From positions 1 through 64,000 of the forward strand of contig CAVWRK010000005.1 in NCBI GenBank assembly GCA_963757395.1: a stretch of DNA of 64,000 nucleotides. Direction: 5' to 3'. The stretch is from DATAOG01 sp963757395 (GTDB taxonomy: Bacteria > Pseudomonadota > Alphaproteobacteria > Geminicoccales > Geminicoccaceae). The position numbers and the translations under genes were made by a program. A model generated the notes under the pieces. The model was not told where the DNA came from and ran no database searches. It saw nothing but the letters and a program-made list of their open reading frames with translations. Positions 45,199 to 55,653 of this stretch are shown one piece after another; the stretch's first letter is position 1; each line of letters begins with the position of its first letter.

Positions 45199-46252
45199 GT
45201 GAGCGAGCGATCCGCGGCCGACGCCCAGCCGCTTGCCGCGGAACCCGGCGCCGCCGTGCGCCGGCCCGCCGGCCCCTGGGTCACGGCGCTACGCAAGCTC
45301 CTGAGCGACCGGGCCGCCATCAGCGCGCTCGTGCTGCTGCTGGCGATCATCGCGCTGTGCGCGCTGGCGCCGTTCTACGCGGCGCGGATCGCGCACACCG
45401 ACCCGTTCCGGCCGAACCTCGAAGGCTCGGTCACCGTCGACGGGCAGACGGTGCAGATCATCCAGCCCTCGTCCGAAGGCCTGGGCCTCGGTACCGAGCC
45501 GATCGGCCCGACCTGGCGCTTCGACGCCTATTTCCTCGGTGCCGACAGCCAGGGCCGCGACGTCGCGGCCCGGCTGCTCTACGGCGGTCGCAACTCGCTG
45601 GTGATCGCCGGCGCGGCGACCGTCATCTGCCTGACGCTGGCCGCCATCCTCGGGATCGTCACCGGCTATGCCGGCGGCATCGTCGATGCGGTCCTCTCGC
45701 GCTTCCTCGACGTGCTGTGGGCGTTCCCGATCTACCTTTTGGCAATCTCGCTCTCGATCGTCCTGATCACCAAGGGCTTCGACATCGGTCCGATCTCGAT
45801 CACCGCCGGCAGCCTGTGGCTGCCGATCTTCATCATCGGCATCGTCTACGTGCCCTACGTCGCCCGGCCGATCCGCGGCCAGGTGCTCTCGCTGCAAGCA
45901 GAGCGAGTTCGTGCTGGCCGCGGTCGGCCTCGGCGTGCCGGGCCGGCGTATCCTCGTGCGCGACATCCTGCCCAACGTGACGACCACGCTGATCGTCTTC
46001 GTGCCCCTGATGATGGCGCTCAACATGCTGACCGAATCGGCGCTGTCCTTCCTGTCGATCGGGGTGCAGCCGCCGGACGCGAGCTGGGGCACGATCATCC
46101 AGGACGGCCAGACGCTGCTCTACACCCGGCCGGTGGTGGCGCTGGCGCCGGGCATCGCGATCGTCCTGACCGTGCTGGCGTTCAACATGTTCGGCGACGG
46201 CCTGCGCGACGCGCTCGACCCGCGCGCCAAGCTCAGGATCAGGCAGGGCTGA
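45199..46252 (+). CDS. Peptide-type ABC transporter permease, DppC-like, one frameshift
   Basis: About 350 residues. A 40-residue N-terminus leads into the first helix, then Y-F-L-G-A-D-S-Q-G-R-D near 115, a DppC mark. The frame changes near 45897 from V-L-S-L-Q to S-E-F-V-L-A-A-V-G-L-G; dropping one A from an AA pair repairs the ATPase-contact loop. It ends G-D-G-L-R-D-A-L-D-P-R. The GTG at 45199 is preceded by AGGGG. A 60-residue periplasmic insert after helix 1 (with Q-I-I-Q-P-S) is longer than usual. In this operon the DppC-like gene comes before the DppB-like one. Confidence 0.8.
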
Positions 46253-47223
46253 TGCTCGCTGCCGTCCTGCGCCGCCTCGGGCAGATGCTGTTCGTCATGC
46301 TCGGCATCAGCATCGTCGTGTTCCTGATCTTCTTCGCCACGCCCGGCGCCGATCCGGCCGCCCGCATCGCCGGCCGCAACGCCTCGCCGGAGACGCTGGC
46401 CGCCGTGCGTGCGAGCTTCGGCCTCGATAAGCCCTTGCCCGTGCAATACGCGCTGATGATGAAGCGGCTGTTCGTCACGGGCGACCTGACCTCGTTCGTC
46501 AACCGCGGCATGAAGGTGGTGCCGGCCGTGGCGCGGGCCGTGCCGGTGACGCTGTCGCTGGTCCTCGGCGCCGCCGTGCTGTGGGTCGTCGGCGGCATCG
46601 TCATCGGCGTGGTCGCGGCCGCGACCCGCGGCAGCCTGCTCGATCGCCTGCTGCTGATCCTGGGCCTGATCGGCATCTCGATGCCGGTCTACTGGCTGGG
46701 CGCCGTGATGAACCTGATCACCCAGAGCCGGCTGCACGACACCTGGCTGTTCTCCTGGGTCCCGGGGCTCGGCTACAAGCCGCTGCTGGAGGATCCGGCG
46801 GGCTGGTTCAAGACCATGGTGATCCCGTGGTTCACGCTGGCCGTGCTCTATATCGGGCTCTACGGCCGCGTGCTGCGCGCGAGCCTGATCGAGGCGCTGC
46901 AGGAGGACTACATCCGCACCGCCCGCTCCAAGGGCATCAGCGAGACCCGCGTCCTGCTGCGCCACGCGCTTCGGACCTCGCTGGTCACCTTCGTCAGCAT
47001 GTTCGGGCTCGACTTCGGCGCCCTGGTCGGTGGTGCTGCTCTCTTGACCGAGGTGGTCTTCGGCCTGCAGGGCGTCGGCAAGCTGACCTACGACGCGCTG
47101 CACACCCTCGATCTGCCGGTGATCATGGCGACCGTGATGTACGCCTCGTTTTTCGTGGTCGCCGCGAACGCGGCCGTGGATCTCGTCTATGCCGTCCTCG
47201 ACCCCCGCATCCGTACGCCCTGA
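46252..47223 (+). CDS. Peptide-type ABC transporter permease, DppB-like
   Basis: A 323-residue permease. Helix 1 leads to T-P-G-A-D-P-A near 35, the DppB loop. D-Y-I-R-T-A-R-S-K-G near 222 is the ATPase contact and D-L-V-Y-A-V-L-D-P-R-I-R the fixed end. Its ATG overlaps the previous stop by one base (TGATG). The middle has a larger periplasmic loop (S-R-L-H-D-T-W-L-F-S-W) than DppB of operon 1. Confidence 0.9.
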   Translation: MLAAVLRRLGQMLFVMLGISIVVFLIFFATPGADPAARIAGRNASPETLAAVRASFGLDKPLPVQYALMMKRLFVTGDLTSFVNRGMKVVPAVARAVPVTLSLVLGAAVLWVVGGIVIGVVAAATRGSLLDRLLLILGLIGISMPVYWLGAVMNLITQSRLHDTWLFSWVPGLGYKPLLEDPAGWFKTMVIPWFTLAVLYIGLYGRVLRASLIEALQEDYIRTARSKGISETRVLLRHALRTSLVTFVSMFGLDFGALVGGAALLTEVVFGLQGVGKLTYDALHTLDLPVIMATVMYASFFVVAANAAVDLVYAVLDPRIRTP

Positions 47224-47277
47224 CCTCGCCCTTCCCCGCCGGCGCGGGGGCAGGTGGCAGGCCGGGGCCGCCGTGCG

Positions 47278-48299
47278 ATGACGGCGATCGAAGCCCCCCT
47301 CCTGGACGTGCGCGACCTCAAGCTGTCGTTTCGCACGCATCATGGGCTGGCGCGTGCGGTCGACGGCGTGTCGTTCGCGGTGGCGCCGCGCGAGATCGTC
47401 GGCGTCGTCGGCGAGTCCGGTTCGGGCAAGACCCTGTCGCTGATGAGCGTGGTCGGGCTGATCAACGATCCCAACGTGGTCATCGAAGGCTCGATCCGCT
47501 ACAAGGGCCGCGAGCTCGTCGGTCTGTCGCAGCGGGCGCTGCGCGCGGTGCGCGGCGCCGAGATCGCGATGATCTTCCAGGACCCGATGACCGCGCTGAC
47601 GCCGGTCCACACGATCGGGTGGCAGATCGCGGAGCAGATCCGCGCGCACGACGCCATCTCCGCCCGCGCCGCGCACAAGCGCGCGATCGAGCTCCTCGAG
47701 GCCGTCGGCATCCCGGACCCGGCGGTTGCGGTCGGCCGTTTCCCGCATCAGCTCTCCGGGGGCATGCGCCAGCGCGCGGTGATCGCCATGGCGTTGTCCT
47801 GCAACCCCTCGCTGCTGATCGCCGACGAGCCGACGACCGCGCTCGACGTCACGGTGCAGGCGCAGATCCTGGAGCTGATCCAGTCGCTGCGCCGCGACTT
47901 CGGGTCCTCGGTCGTGCTGATCACCCACGACATGGGCGTGATCGCCGAGACCGCCGACCGCGTCGTCGTCATGTATGCCGGCCGCATCGTCGAGCGCGCC
48001 ACCAAGCGCGACCTGTTCAAGGACCCCTGGCACCCCTACACCTGGGGTCTGTTCGCCTCGATCCCGCCGCTCGAGGGCGAGCGTCCGCGGCGGCTGAACT
48101 CGATCCCGGGCGTGCCGCCGTCGCTTCTGCAGCTGCCGCCGGGCTGCGTCTTCGCGCCGCGCTGCCGCCATCGCTTCGCCCGCTGCGCCGAGCGCCCGCC
48201 GCTGGCCGGCGAGGGCGGGCACGAGGCGGCCTGCTTCCTGCCGCTGGAGAACCGCGCCGCGCTGCGCGCGAGCCAGCTGCAGCCGCCCGAAGACGCGTC

Positions 48300-48303
<4 letters not shown>
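47278..48303 (+). CDS. Peptide-type ABC transporter ATPase, DppD-like
   Basis: A 341-residue ATPase. Walker A G-E-S-G-S-G-K-T-L near 46, Q-loop F-Q-D-P-M-T-A-L-T-P near 100, signature L-S-G-G-M-R-Q-R near 159, Walker B L-L-I-A-D-E-P-T-T-A-L-D. The C-terminus has C-V-F-A-P-R-C-R. An in-frame upstream start at 47254 is possible, but similarity begins at 47278. It is intact, unlike its counterpart in operon 1. Confidence 0.9.
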
Positions 48304-49340
<1,037 letters not shown>

Positions 49341-49452
49341 CCAGGCCGGTGGCGATGCAACCCGCGCCGCGAGCGGCTTGCCGCCAGCGTTGCTCAACTG
49401 CGCCACCGCTTGACGGCGGCGGCGGCCAGCCGCCCTCAGGCCGGTCTAAGGC

Positions 49453-50118
49453 TTAGCCCGGGATCGCGCCCATCAGCGCGTCGCGGTGATCCAATGCCCG
49501 GCAGTGAAGCTCGTGCAGCAGATAGGGCAGACGGTCGCGGGTCCAGGGCTGGCCGGAGCCCGCATCGTAGGCGTCCGGCAGCGCCCAATCCTCCGGCACC
49601 CCCGCGCGAAGACCATGCCGCCGGCAGATCCGGACACAGCGCCAGGCGTGATCGCGCACGGCGACGACGGCGACGGTTCCGAGCGCCATGGCGTCACCGC
49701 TGCGGGCCAGGACCGCCTCGACGACCCCCCCGGAGGAGAGATAGCGCGGCTCGGCGAGGTCATCACGGGTGGGATAGATCGTCTCGAGGGCCCCCCCTGC
49801 CAGCCGCCCGCCGATCGCCTCGGCGACCTCCCATGACGCCCATACGCGGGCTCCCGTCGCGTCGTGCAGCCGGACAGCAAGGTCGGCGAGCGCGGCGTTG
49901 ACCGGACCCGGCTCCCGGTTGCCGTTGGCCAGCATGCGGTTGCCGAAGGTGAAGCCAATGATCGTGCGGATCTCGCGCAGCGGCACGACGGGCGCACGCC
50001 AGCTCAGCGCATCCTCGACCAGCACTGCCGCGAGCGCCTGCCCGACGGCCGGGTCGCCGAGCTCCGTCGCGAGGTGCCCGGCAAGGAGCGTCTCGATCGC
50101 CGAACGCGGGTCTGCCAT
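49453..50118 (-). CDS. Hypothetical protein
   Basis: A 221-residue soluble protein without signal peptide. I do not recognise the family with certainty. Visible features are I-I-G-F-T-F-G-N-R near residue 53, G-P-V-N-A-A-L-A-D-L-A-V near 71, V-W-A-S-W-E-V-A-E-A-I near 91, and a C-terminal half with D-H-A-W-R-C-V-R-I-C-R-R-H and several Trp and His. The G-x-x-x-x-G-N, P-V-N-x-A-L-A and W-E-V-A-x-A blocks recall DUF218 (YdcF/SanA)-like proteins, but this is a guess. GGAGGCTGCGAG lies just before the ATG at 50118. It is divergent from the MalE-type operon (149 bases between). Confidence 0.55.
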   Translation of the reverse strand: MADPRSAIETLLAGHLATELGDPAVGQALAAVLVEDALSWRAPVVPLREIRTIIGFTFGNRMLANGNREPGPVNAALADLAVRLHDATGARVWASWEVAEAIGGRLAGGALETIYPTRDDLAEPRYLSSGGVVEAVLARSGDAMALGTVAVVAVRDHAWRCVRICRRHGLRAGVPEDWALPDAYDAGSGQPWTRDRLPYLLHELHCRALDHRDALMGAIPG

Positions 50119-50267
50119 CTCGCAGCCTCCGATTCCTGCCCTGCCGTCGCGGCCGGTTTGGCGCTCAAGAAGCGAATTCCGCGAGCGTATGTCAATCTCG
50201 GTGCGCCCGCGCTTGTCGGGCGGGAACGGTGCTGGCATGGTGACCGAAACCAGGGAGGCTCATCGAC

Positions 50268-51612
50268 ATGATCACGCGCTCGATCACCCGTCGGCGGTTG
50301 CTCCAAGGGAGCGCGGCGCTCGGCGGCACCGCCTTCGCCCTGTCCGGCAAGGCGCCGGCCTACGCCCAGAGCAAGCCGCTCTCCGGCACGACCCTCAACG
50401 TTTCCTGCTGGAGCGCGCCCTATCCCAAGTGGCTCGCCGACTACATCCCCGAGTTCGAGGAGATGACCGGGGCCAAGGTCAACTACGACACCCCGTCGTT
50501 CCCGATCTACAACCAGAGGATCGATCTCGAGCTCTCGACCCAGGGATCGGCTTACGACGTGCTGAACATCACCTTCATCTATTGCTCGAGGTGGATCGGC
50601 GCCGGCTGGTTCACTCCGATCGAGGAGTACATGAAGGACCCCAAGATGACGCCCGCAGACTGGGGCGCCGACGATTTTCTGGCCGGGGTCACAGCGCCGA
50701 TGAAGGACAAGAACGGCGTGCTCTACGGCATCCCGTGGATCGCCGACACCTTCATGGCCGGCTGCTCGCGCTGGGACATCTTCGAGGCGGCCGGACTGAA
50801 GCTGCCCGACACGTTCGACGACGTGACCGCGGTCTGCAAGGCGATCAATAAGAAGGAAGGCGTGCCGGCGTATATCGCCGAGAACCACTATGGCTGGACG
50901 TTCATCCCCTGGCTGATGGGCTTCGGCGGTACGATCTTCCGGAACCCGCCCAACGACCTGATGCCGATGCTGGATACCCCCGAGGCGGCCGCAGGCGGCC
51001 GACTTCTACGCCAACCTCCTGGTCGACTACGGGCCGGATGGCGCGCTCGCCTACACCTACGACCAGGTCGTGGCGGCGCTGAAGGCCGGCCGCATCAACT
51101 ACAGCACCAACAACCAGGCGTTCCTGGTGCAGATGGCCGCCGCGGACAGCAAGGTCGCCGACAAGTGCAACTTCGCGCTGATGCCGGCCGGCCCCAAGGG
51201 GCGCTTTCCGGGGGTCGCGAGCCACGCCTGGGGCATCCCGGTCGGCTCCAAGAACAAGGAGGCGGCCTGGGAGTTCATCAAGTGGGCGATGTCCAAGGAC
51301 ATGATCAAGCGCATGCTGGTCGACAAGGGCTACGGCTCGGTCACCCGCCGCTCGCTGATCGACAGCCCGGAGTTCAAGAAGAAGCTGACGATCAACGGCG
51401 TCGACGTCGCCAAGCTCTATCTCGACACGATCGATCTCGCGGCCAGCGGCTACATGACCTACCGGACCGTGCACGTCTATCCGCAGGTCGACAAGCAGAT
51501 CGACATCGCGATCCAGACCATCGGCAGCAAGCAGATGTCGGCGGCCGACGCGATGCGGCGGGCGCAGGAGGCCTCGATCGCCGACCTCAAGCGCGCCGGC
51601 ATCAAGCTCTGA
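50268..51612 (+). CDS. Extracellular solute-binding protein (family 1, sugar type), one frameshift
   Basis: About 447 residues. A Tat-type signal T-R-R-R-L-L-Q-G is followed by a hydrophobic stretch and A-Y-A-Q. The mature part begins T-L-N-V-S-C-W-S-A-P and has F-E-E-M-T-G-A-K-V-N-Y near 65 and Y-G-I-P-W-I-A-D-T near 160, as in sugar-binding proteins of the MalE group. A one-base gain near 50993 shifts the frame between D-T-P-E-A-A and A-D-F-Y-A-N-L-L; removing one C from CC repairs it. Export in folded form through Tat is inferred from the twin Arg. The ligand is probably a sugar or polyol. Confidence 0.8.
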
Positions 51613-51620
51613 CCGATCCG

Positions 51621-51680
51621 GGCGGCGGCGGCGGCTGGGGCAACGCGATGCGGGCCGGGCAGTCGAACGCCGCCGCCGCC
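51621..51680 (+). promoter_or_regulatory. Long inverted repeat after the MalE-type gene
   Basis: GGCGGCGGCGG (within 51621-51634) can pair with CCGCCGCCGCC at 51670-51680 around a loop of about 36 bases. It lies in the gap between binding-protein and permease genes. The arms are simple GGC repeats, so it is weaker evidence than the other four hairpins. Confidence 0.35.
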
Positions 51681-51715
51681 GGGCCCAGGCGTTCGCGCGT
51701 CTCCGGCGCCGCCCC

Positions 51716-52624
51716 TTGATCGCGGCAGGGCCGGCCGGCAGCTGGGAGCAGGAGCGCCGGCGCGCGTTCTTCTGGGGCTTGTTCCCGGCGCTGGCGGTGC
51801 TGGCGGCGATCACCGTGGCGCCGGCGATCTATCTCGTCGTCACCAGCCTGACGCCGCTCGACCTGACCCGCCCCGAGACCCGGCTCGATTTCTCGAGCCC
51901 GGCCGGCAACTATCTCGAGGCGCTGCAGGACGACCGCTTCGTCAACTCGGTCTGGGTCCAGGTCAAGCTCTCGCTGGCGACGGTGGTGATGCAGCTGCTG
52001 CTCGGCCTCGGCGTGGCGCTGCTGCTGAACGCGCGCTCGAAAATCCTCGAGGCCGTGCGCACCGCCTTCCTGATCCCGATGGTGCTGCCGCCGATCGTCG
52101 TCGCGGTCATCTGGAAGGTCATGTACACGCCCGACATCAGCCCGATGCACCGGCTGCTCGAGGCGATCGGGCTGCCGGTCAGCTCGCTGATCACCAACGC
52201 CGACACCGCGCTCTGGGCGATCGCGGTCGCCGACACCTGGGAGTGGTTCCCGTTCACGATGCTGATGATGCTGGCGGCGCTCCAGATGATCCCGGACGAG
52301 CCGATCGAGGCCGCGCGGATCGACGGCGCCGGCAGCTGGCAGCTGTTCTGGTACGTGCTCCTGCCCTACATCCGGCCGACCCTGGTGGTCGCCGCTCTGT
52401 TCCGCCTGATCGACAGCATCAAGGCCTTTCCGCTGATCTACGTGCTGACCAACGGCGGCCCGGGGACGGTCACCGAGGTCACCAACTATTACGCCTTCGT
52501 CGAGGCGTTCAACTTCTCCTACTGGGGCTATGCCAGCGCGATCGCGACCATGCTGGTCGCCGGCGTGTTCCTGTTGAGCTGGCTGATCGGCCGCCTCGGC
52601 GGCGACGGCATCACCGATGAGTAG
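51716..52624 (+). CDS. MalF/UgpA-type ABC transporter permease
   Basis: A 302-residue permease with six membrane segments. The ATPase-contact E-A-A loop is E-A-A-R-I-D-G-A-G-S-W-Q near 196, and Y-V-L-T-N-G-G-P-G near 241 is the usual block after it. The only in-frame start is TTG 51716, which is poor. An ATG at 51648 in another frame (M-R-A-G-Q-S-N) may be the true start if one more base is missing near 51712. It overlaps the next permease gene by eight bases. Confidence 0.8.
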   Translation: MIAAGPAGSWEQERRRAFFWGLFPALAVLAAITVAPAIYLVVTSLTPLDLTRPETRLDFSSPAGNYLEALQDDRFVNSVWVQVKLSLATVVMQLLLGLGVALLLNARSKILEAVRTAFLIPMVLPPIVVAVIWKVMYTPDISPMHRLLEAIGLPVSSLITNADTALWAIAVADTWEWFPFTMLMMLAALQMIPDEPIEAARIDGAGSWQLFWYVLLPYIRPTLVVAALFRLIDSIKAFPLIYVLTNGGPGTVTEVTNYYAFVEAFNFSYWGYASAIATMLVAGVFLLSWLIGRLGGDGITDE

Positions 52625-53490
52625 CGTCTTGCAACGGGCCGCGACGGTCGGCCGGGCGCGACCGCGCCTCGCCGCCGACGCGCGCCGGCGGCGGCAGGCG
52701 CTCCACGTCAGCGCGCGGCCTGCTGCTGCTGGTCATCATGTCGCCGTTCCTGTGGCTGTTGCAGATGTCGTTCCGATCGAGCGACGACATCTTCGGCTAT
52801 CAGCTCCTGTTCACGCCGACGCTCGAGAACTACGGCGCGCTGTGGACGGGGCACTTCGCCGAGTTCGTTCGCGAACAGCGTCGCCGCGAGCACGTTCTCG
52901 ACCGCGCTGGCACTCCTGATCGGCGTGCCGGCCGCCTACTCGCTCTCCCGCTGGCGGTTCCGTGGCCACCGCCAGGTCGGCTGTGGATCCTCGCCACCCG
53001 CATGGCGCCGCCGATCGCCTTCACGATCCCGTTCTTCCTCGCCTACCGCTGGCTCGGCCTGCTCGACACGCGTGGCGGGCCTGGTCCTGATCTACCTGAC
53101 CTTCAACCTCGCCCTGGTGATCTGGATGATGCAGACCTTCTTCGACGGCGTGCCCAAGCAGCTCGAGGAGGCGGCCTGGATCGACGGCTGCAGCGATCTG
53201 GGGCGCGTTCCTGCGGATCACGCTGCCGCTGGCGGCGCCCGGCCTGGCGGCGAGCGCGGTGCTCTGCTTCATCCTGTCCTGGAACGACTTCTTCTTCGCC
53301 CTGATCCTGACCCGGACGCCAGGCGATGACGGCGCCGGTCGCGATCGTCAACTTCATGCAGTACGAGGGCTGGGAGTGGGGCAAGATCGCCGCCGGCGGC
53401 ACGCTGGTGATGCTGCCGGTGATCGTGTTCACGCTGCTGGTGCGCAACTACCTCGTCCGCGGGCTCACCGCCGGCGGCCTCAAGGACTGA
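52617..53490 (+). pseudogene. MalG-type ABC transporter permease, six frameshifts
   Basis: The complete protein can be followed in pieces: M-S-P-F-L-W-L-L-Q-M-S-F-R-S at 52738, N-S-V-A-A-S-T-F-S-T-A-L-A near 52875, M-A-P-P-I-A-F near 53000, L-E-E-A-A-W-I-D-G-C near 53165 (E-A-A loop), F-I-L-S-W-N-D-F-F-F near 53270 and the end L-T-A-G-G-L-K-D at 53490. The frame changes near 52712, 52862, 52977, 53068, 53203 and 53322: five gains and one loss, each in a short run of the same base. Amino-acid quality between the breaks is perfect, which argues for read errors instead of decay. If real, this permease is dead and the transporter is lost. Confidence 0.75.
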
Positions 53491-53495
53491 TACCA

Positions 53496-53575
53496 ATGGC
53501 CAAGCGGCAGCTGGGCTTTCTCGGCCTCGGGAGCGTCCGGGTCCCGCTCCACCTCCCAGTCGAGAAACTCGACGG
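53496..53575 (+). pseudogene. Possible 5' stub of a 3-hydroxyisobutyrate dehydrogenase-like gene
   Basis: Five bases after the permease stop an ATG opens M-A-K-R-Q-L-G-F-L-G-L-G-S. This is the usual start (FLGLGxMG) of NAD-binding beta-hydroxyacid dehydrogenases, which often accompany sugar ABC operons. After about 14 residues the similarity stops (R-V-P-L-H-L-P) and 80 bases on the convergent aldolase gene ends. The remainder of the gene, and perhaps the missing ATPase gene of this transporter, were lost at this junction. Confidence 0.35.
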
Positions 53576-54268
53576 CTACGACCGCTGGCGTGCCGTTTCG
53601 TTGACACCCTCGAGGTCCGGCGCTCGGCCGTAGCTCATGTTCTTCATCTGCCGAATGACACGCTCCATCTCTTCATCGGAGAGGATCGGCGGGTCGCCCA
53701 ACGTCAGGGCCTGGACATAGAGGCGCGACAGGGTCTCGACCTCCACCGCGAGCGCAAGGGCCGTCGCCAGCGTCTTGCCAAGCGATATCTGCCCGTGCTG
53801 ACCGAGGAGGCAGGCGAGCCGGTCCTCCAGCGCCTCCAGTGCCGCGTCGGACAGCGCCTGCGTGCCGAAGGTCGCGTAACGGGCGCAGCGGATCGTGGTC
53901 CCCCCGGCGATGCCTGTCATGTAGTGAAAGCTCGGGATGGTCTTGTGATGAACGGCAAGCGTCGTCGCGTAGATCGAGTGGCAATGCAGCACGCAGTCGA
54001 TGTCGGTGCGCGCCTGCAAAATATCGCGGTGAAAGCGCCATTCGGACGACGGCCGGCGGCCACCCTCATAGGTGCCGTCGAAATCCATCTGGACGAGATC
54101 CTCGGGTTGCATGTAATCGTAGGCCAGCGAGGTCGGCGTGATCAGGAAGCCGGAAGAATTGCGCACCGAGAGGTTGCCCGCCGTGCCCTGGTTGATGCCG
54201 ATGTCGTTCATGCGGCGGCAGGTCTCCACCATCTCGCGCCGCAGGGCATTGTCGTTGCAAGTCGTCAC
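53576..54268 (-). CDS. Class II aldolase (L-fuculose-phosphate aldolase type)
   Basis: A 230-residue zinc aldolase of the FucA/AraD family. G-T-A-G-N-L-S-V-R near 30 is the phosphate-binding start, S-S-E-W-R-F-H near 76 holds the catalytic Glu, and L-H-C-H-S-I-Y near 96 the two zinc His. A further H-G-Q-I-S-L-G near 160 gives the third zinc His region. It should cleave a ketose 1-phosphate to dihydroxyacetone phosphate and an aldehyde such as lactaldehyde or glycolaldehyde. The GTG at 54268 overlaps the kinase stop (GTGA) and has GGAG nine bases upstream. It is the last gene of the minus-strand sugar operon. Confidence 0.8.
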   Translation of the reverse strand: MTTCNDNALRREMVETCRRMNDIGINQGTAGNLSVRNSSGFLITPTSLAYDYMQPEDLVQMDFDGTYEGGRRPSSEWRFHRDILQARTDIDCVLHCHSIYATTLAVHHKTIPSFHYMTGIAGGTTIRCARYATFGTQALSDAALEALEDRLACLLGQHGQISLGKTLATALALAVEVETLSRLYVQALTLGDPPILSDEEMERVIRQMKNMSYGRAPDLEGVNETARQRS

Positions 54269-55653
54269 AATGCATGCTCCATGGTTCGGCTGCGGGCGCG
54301 CCACTCAGCGCGATAGCCCGAGAGTGCAGGGAGACCGGTCAGGTCTGGCATCTCGGCGGAGAGCGGCGCCGGCTGCCGCCGCACTTGGTGGGCGGCGAGC
54401 AACGCGGCGCCGGTGGCGATGCCCGAAGCATCGCGATTGACGAGAACCCGCCGGTCGGCGAGCAGCGCCGCAACGATCGAGCCGTAGAGCGGGTCCCTGA
54501 CGAAGGTGCCGTCGAGCACCACGGTGGCGGAGCGCGGCAGATCCTCGACACACTCCGCGGTCAGCAAGGCCGTGTAGAGCACGGCGAGCGTGAAGCGTGA
54601 CTCCCGGTCCTCTGCGAGCGGCCCCTCGATCCGTCCGCGGCGCGCGGTGTGCGGAAACAGGCCGTCATCGGACCCGAACGAGGGCCGCGCCAGCGTCCGC
54701 GTCGCGACGATCCGAGCGAGCGCTCGCTTCGACGCCGGTCCCCGCGCCTCACCCGCGACCGCCGCGAACTCGCGGCCGCCCATGGTCAGCATGCCGGGCA
54801 CCGGGCGGCCAAAGACGTCCGCGTTGCAGGTATGACCGGGCCTCTCGACGTCGAAATCAATGTCCTGCCGGTCGGTCAGCGCGACGATCCAGGTGCCGGT
54901 CGAGACGACGGTGAAATCCGACAGCCCCGCCGCCTGGTAGCGGTAGAGATTGGCGGAGGAATCGTGAATGCCGCACAACACCCGCGTATCGGCATCGAGG
55001 CCGCTGCGGGCCGCGAACGCGGGCTCGAGCGAGCCTAGCGTTTCCCAGGCGCGGCGCATCGGCGGCATCAGCCGCTGCCAATTCATGGCCGCCACCAGCG
55101 CGGAGGGCCGCGCGTCGGCGGGCGACCACAGGTGCGATTGCGCGGCAAGGCTCGTCACCTCGCCGGCGGCAACCCCGCACAGCCGCCAGGCCCAATATTG
55201 CGGCGTCGCCAGAAACGCCGTTGCCCGGGCGAAATCATCGGGCCAGCGGGTCTGCTGCCACAGCATCTGGCGCGCCAGATGCGCGGCGCCGAGCATGACC
55301 GCGCTGCCGCGCTCCCGATAGGGACCGACCGCCGCCGCGTAGGCGGTCGCAACATCGCTGGGAATCGGCTGCTCATAGTCAATCATCGGCAGCACCGGCC
55401 CCTCGGGACCAACAAGGACGCCGCCGGAACCGTGAGCGCAAGTGACGATCGCGCCGATCGGGTGGCGCGTCCGCAGGTCGCGCAAGCCTGCGCTCACCCA
55501 TTGCTCGAGGTCGCGGATGTCGTGATGGCGGTAGGGCGGCTCGTCGAGCACGACATTGGGAGTCGAGAGCGTCTCCAGGATGGCGCCGGCCGGCGCCGCC
55601 GCTGACAGCTTTACGTTGGTCTTTCCGATGTCGAGGACTGCGACGACGCTCAT
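54265..55653 (-). CDS. FGGY family carbohydrate kinase
   Basis: A 462-residue sugar kinase of the ASKHA fold. The N-terminal V-L-D-I-G-K-T-N-V-K-L is the phosphate-1 loop; G-I-H-D-S-S-A-N-L near 245 has the catalytic Asp; V-S-T-G-T-W-I-V near 267 is the adenosine-side loop. It is near the L-fuculokinase/rhamnulokinase side of the family by eye. It should phosphorylate a ketose before aldol cleavage by the next gene. In rhizobial rhamnose operons the analogous kinase RhaK sits behind the permease genes in the same way. The ATG at 55653 overlaps the permease stop (ATGA). Confidence 0.8.
   Translation of the reverse strand: MSVVAVLDIGKTNVKLSAAAPAGAILETLSTPNVVLDEPPYRHHDIRDLEQWVSAGLRDLRTRHPIGAIVTCAHGSGGVLVGPEGPVLPMIDYEQPIPSDVATAYAAAVGPYRERGSAVMLGAAHLARQMLWQQTRWPDDFARATAFLATPQYWAWRLCGVAAGEVTSLAAQSHLWSPADARPSALVAAMNWQRLMPPMRRAWETLGSLEPAFAARSGLDADTRVLCGIHDSSANLYRYQAAGLSDFTVVSTGTWIVALTDRQDIDFDVERPGHTCNADVFGRPVPGMLTMGGREFAAVAGEARGPASKRALARIVATRTLARPSFGSDDGLFPHTARRGRIEGPLAEDRESRFTLAVLYTALLTAECVEDLPRSATVVLDGTFVRDPLYGSIVAALLADRRVLVNRDASGIATGAALLAAHQVRRQPAPLSAEMPDLTGLPALSGYRAEWRARSRTMEHAL

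Noticed and set aside
46120..48222. A 700-codon minus-strand frame opposite the second peptide operon
   Set aside because: It mirrors the codon bias of the plus-strand permease and ATPase genes and contains no recognisable motif.
51621..51634. GGC triplet run as a possible variable repeat
   Set aside because: Only four to five units, in a GC-rich gap; it fits better as one arm of the inverted repeat after the binding-protein gene.
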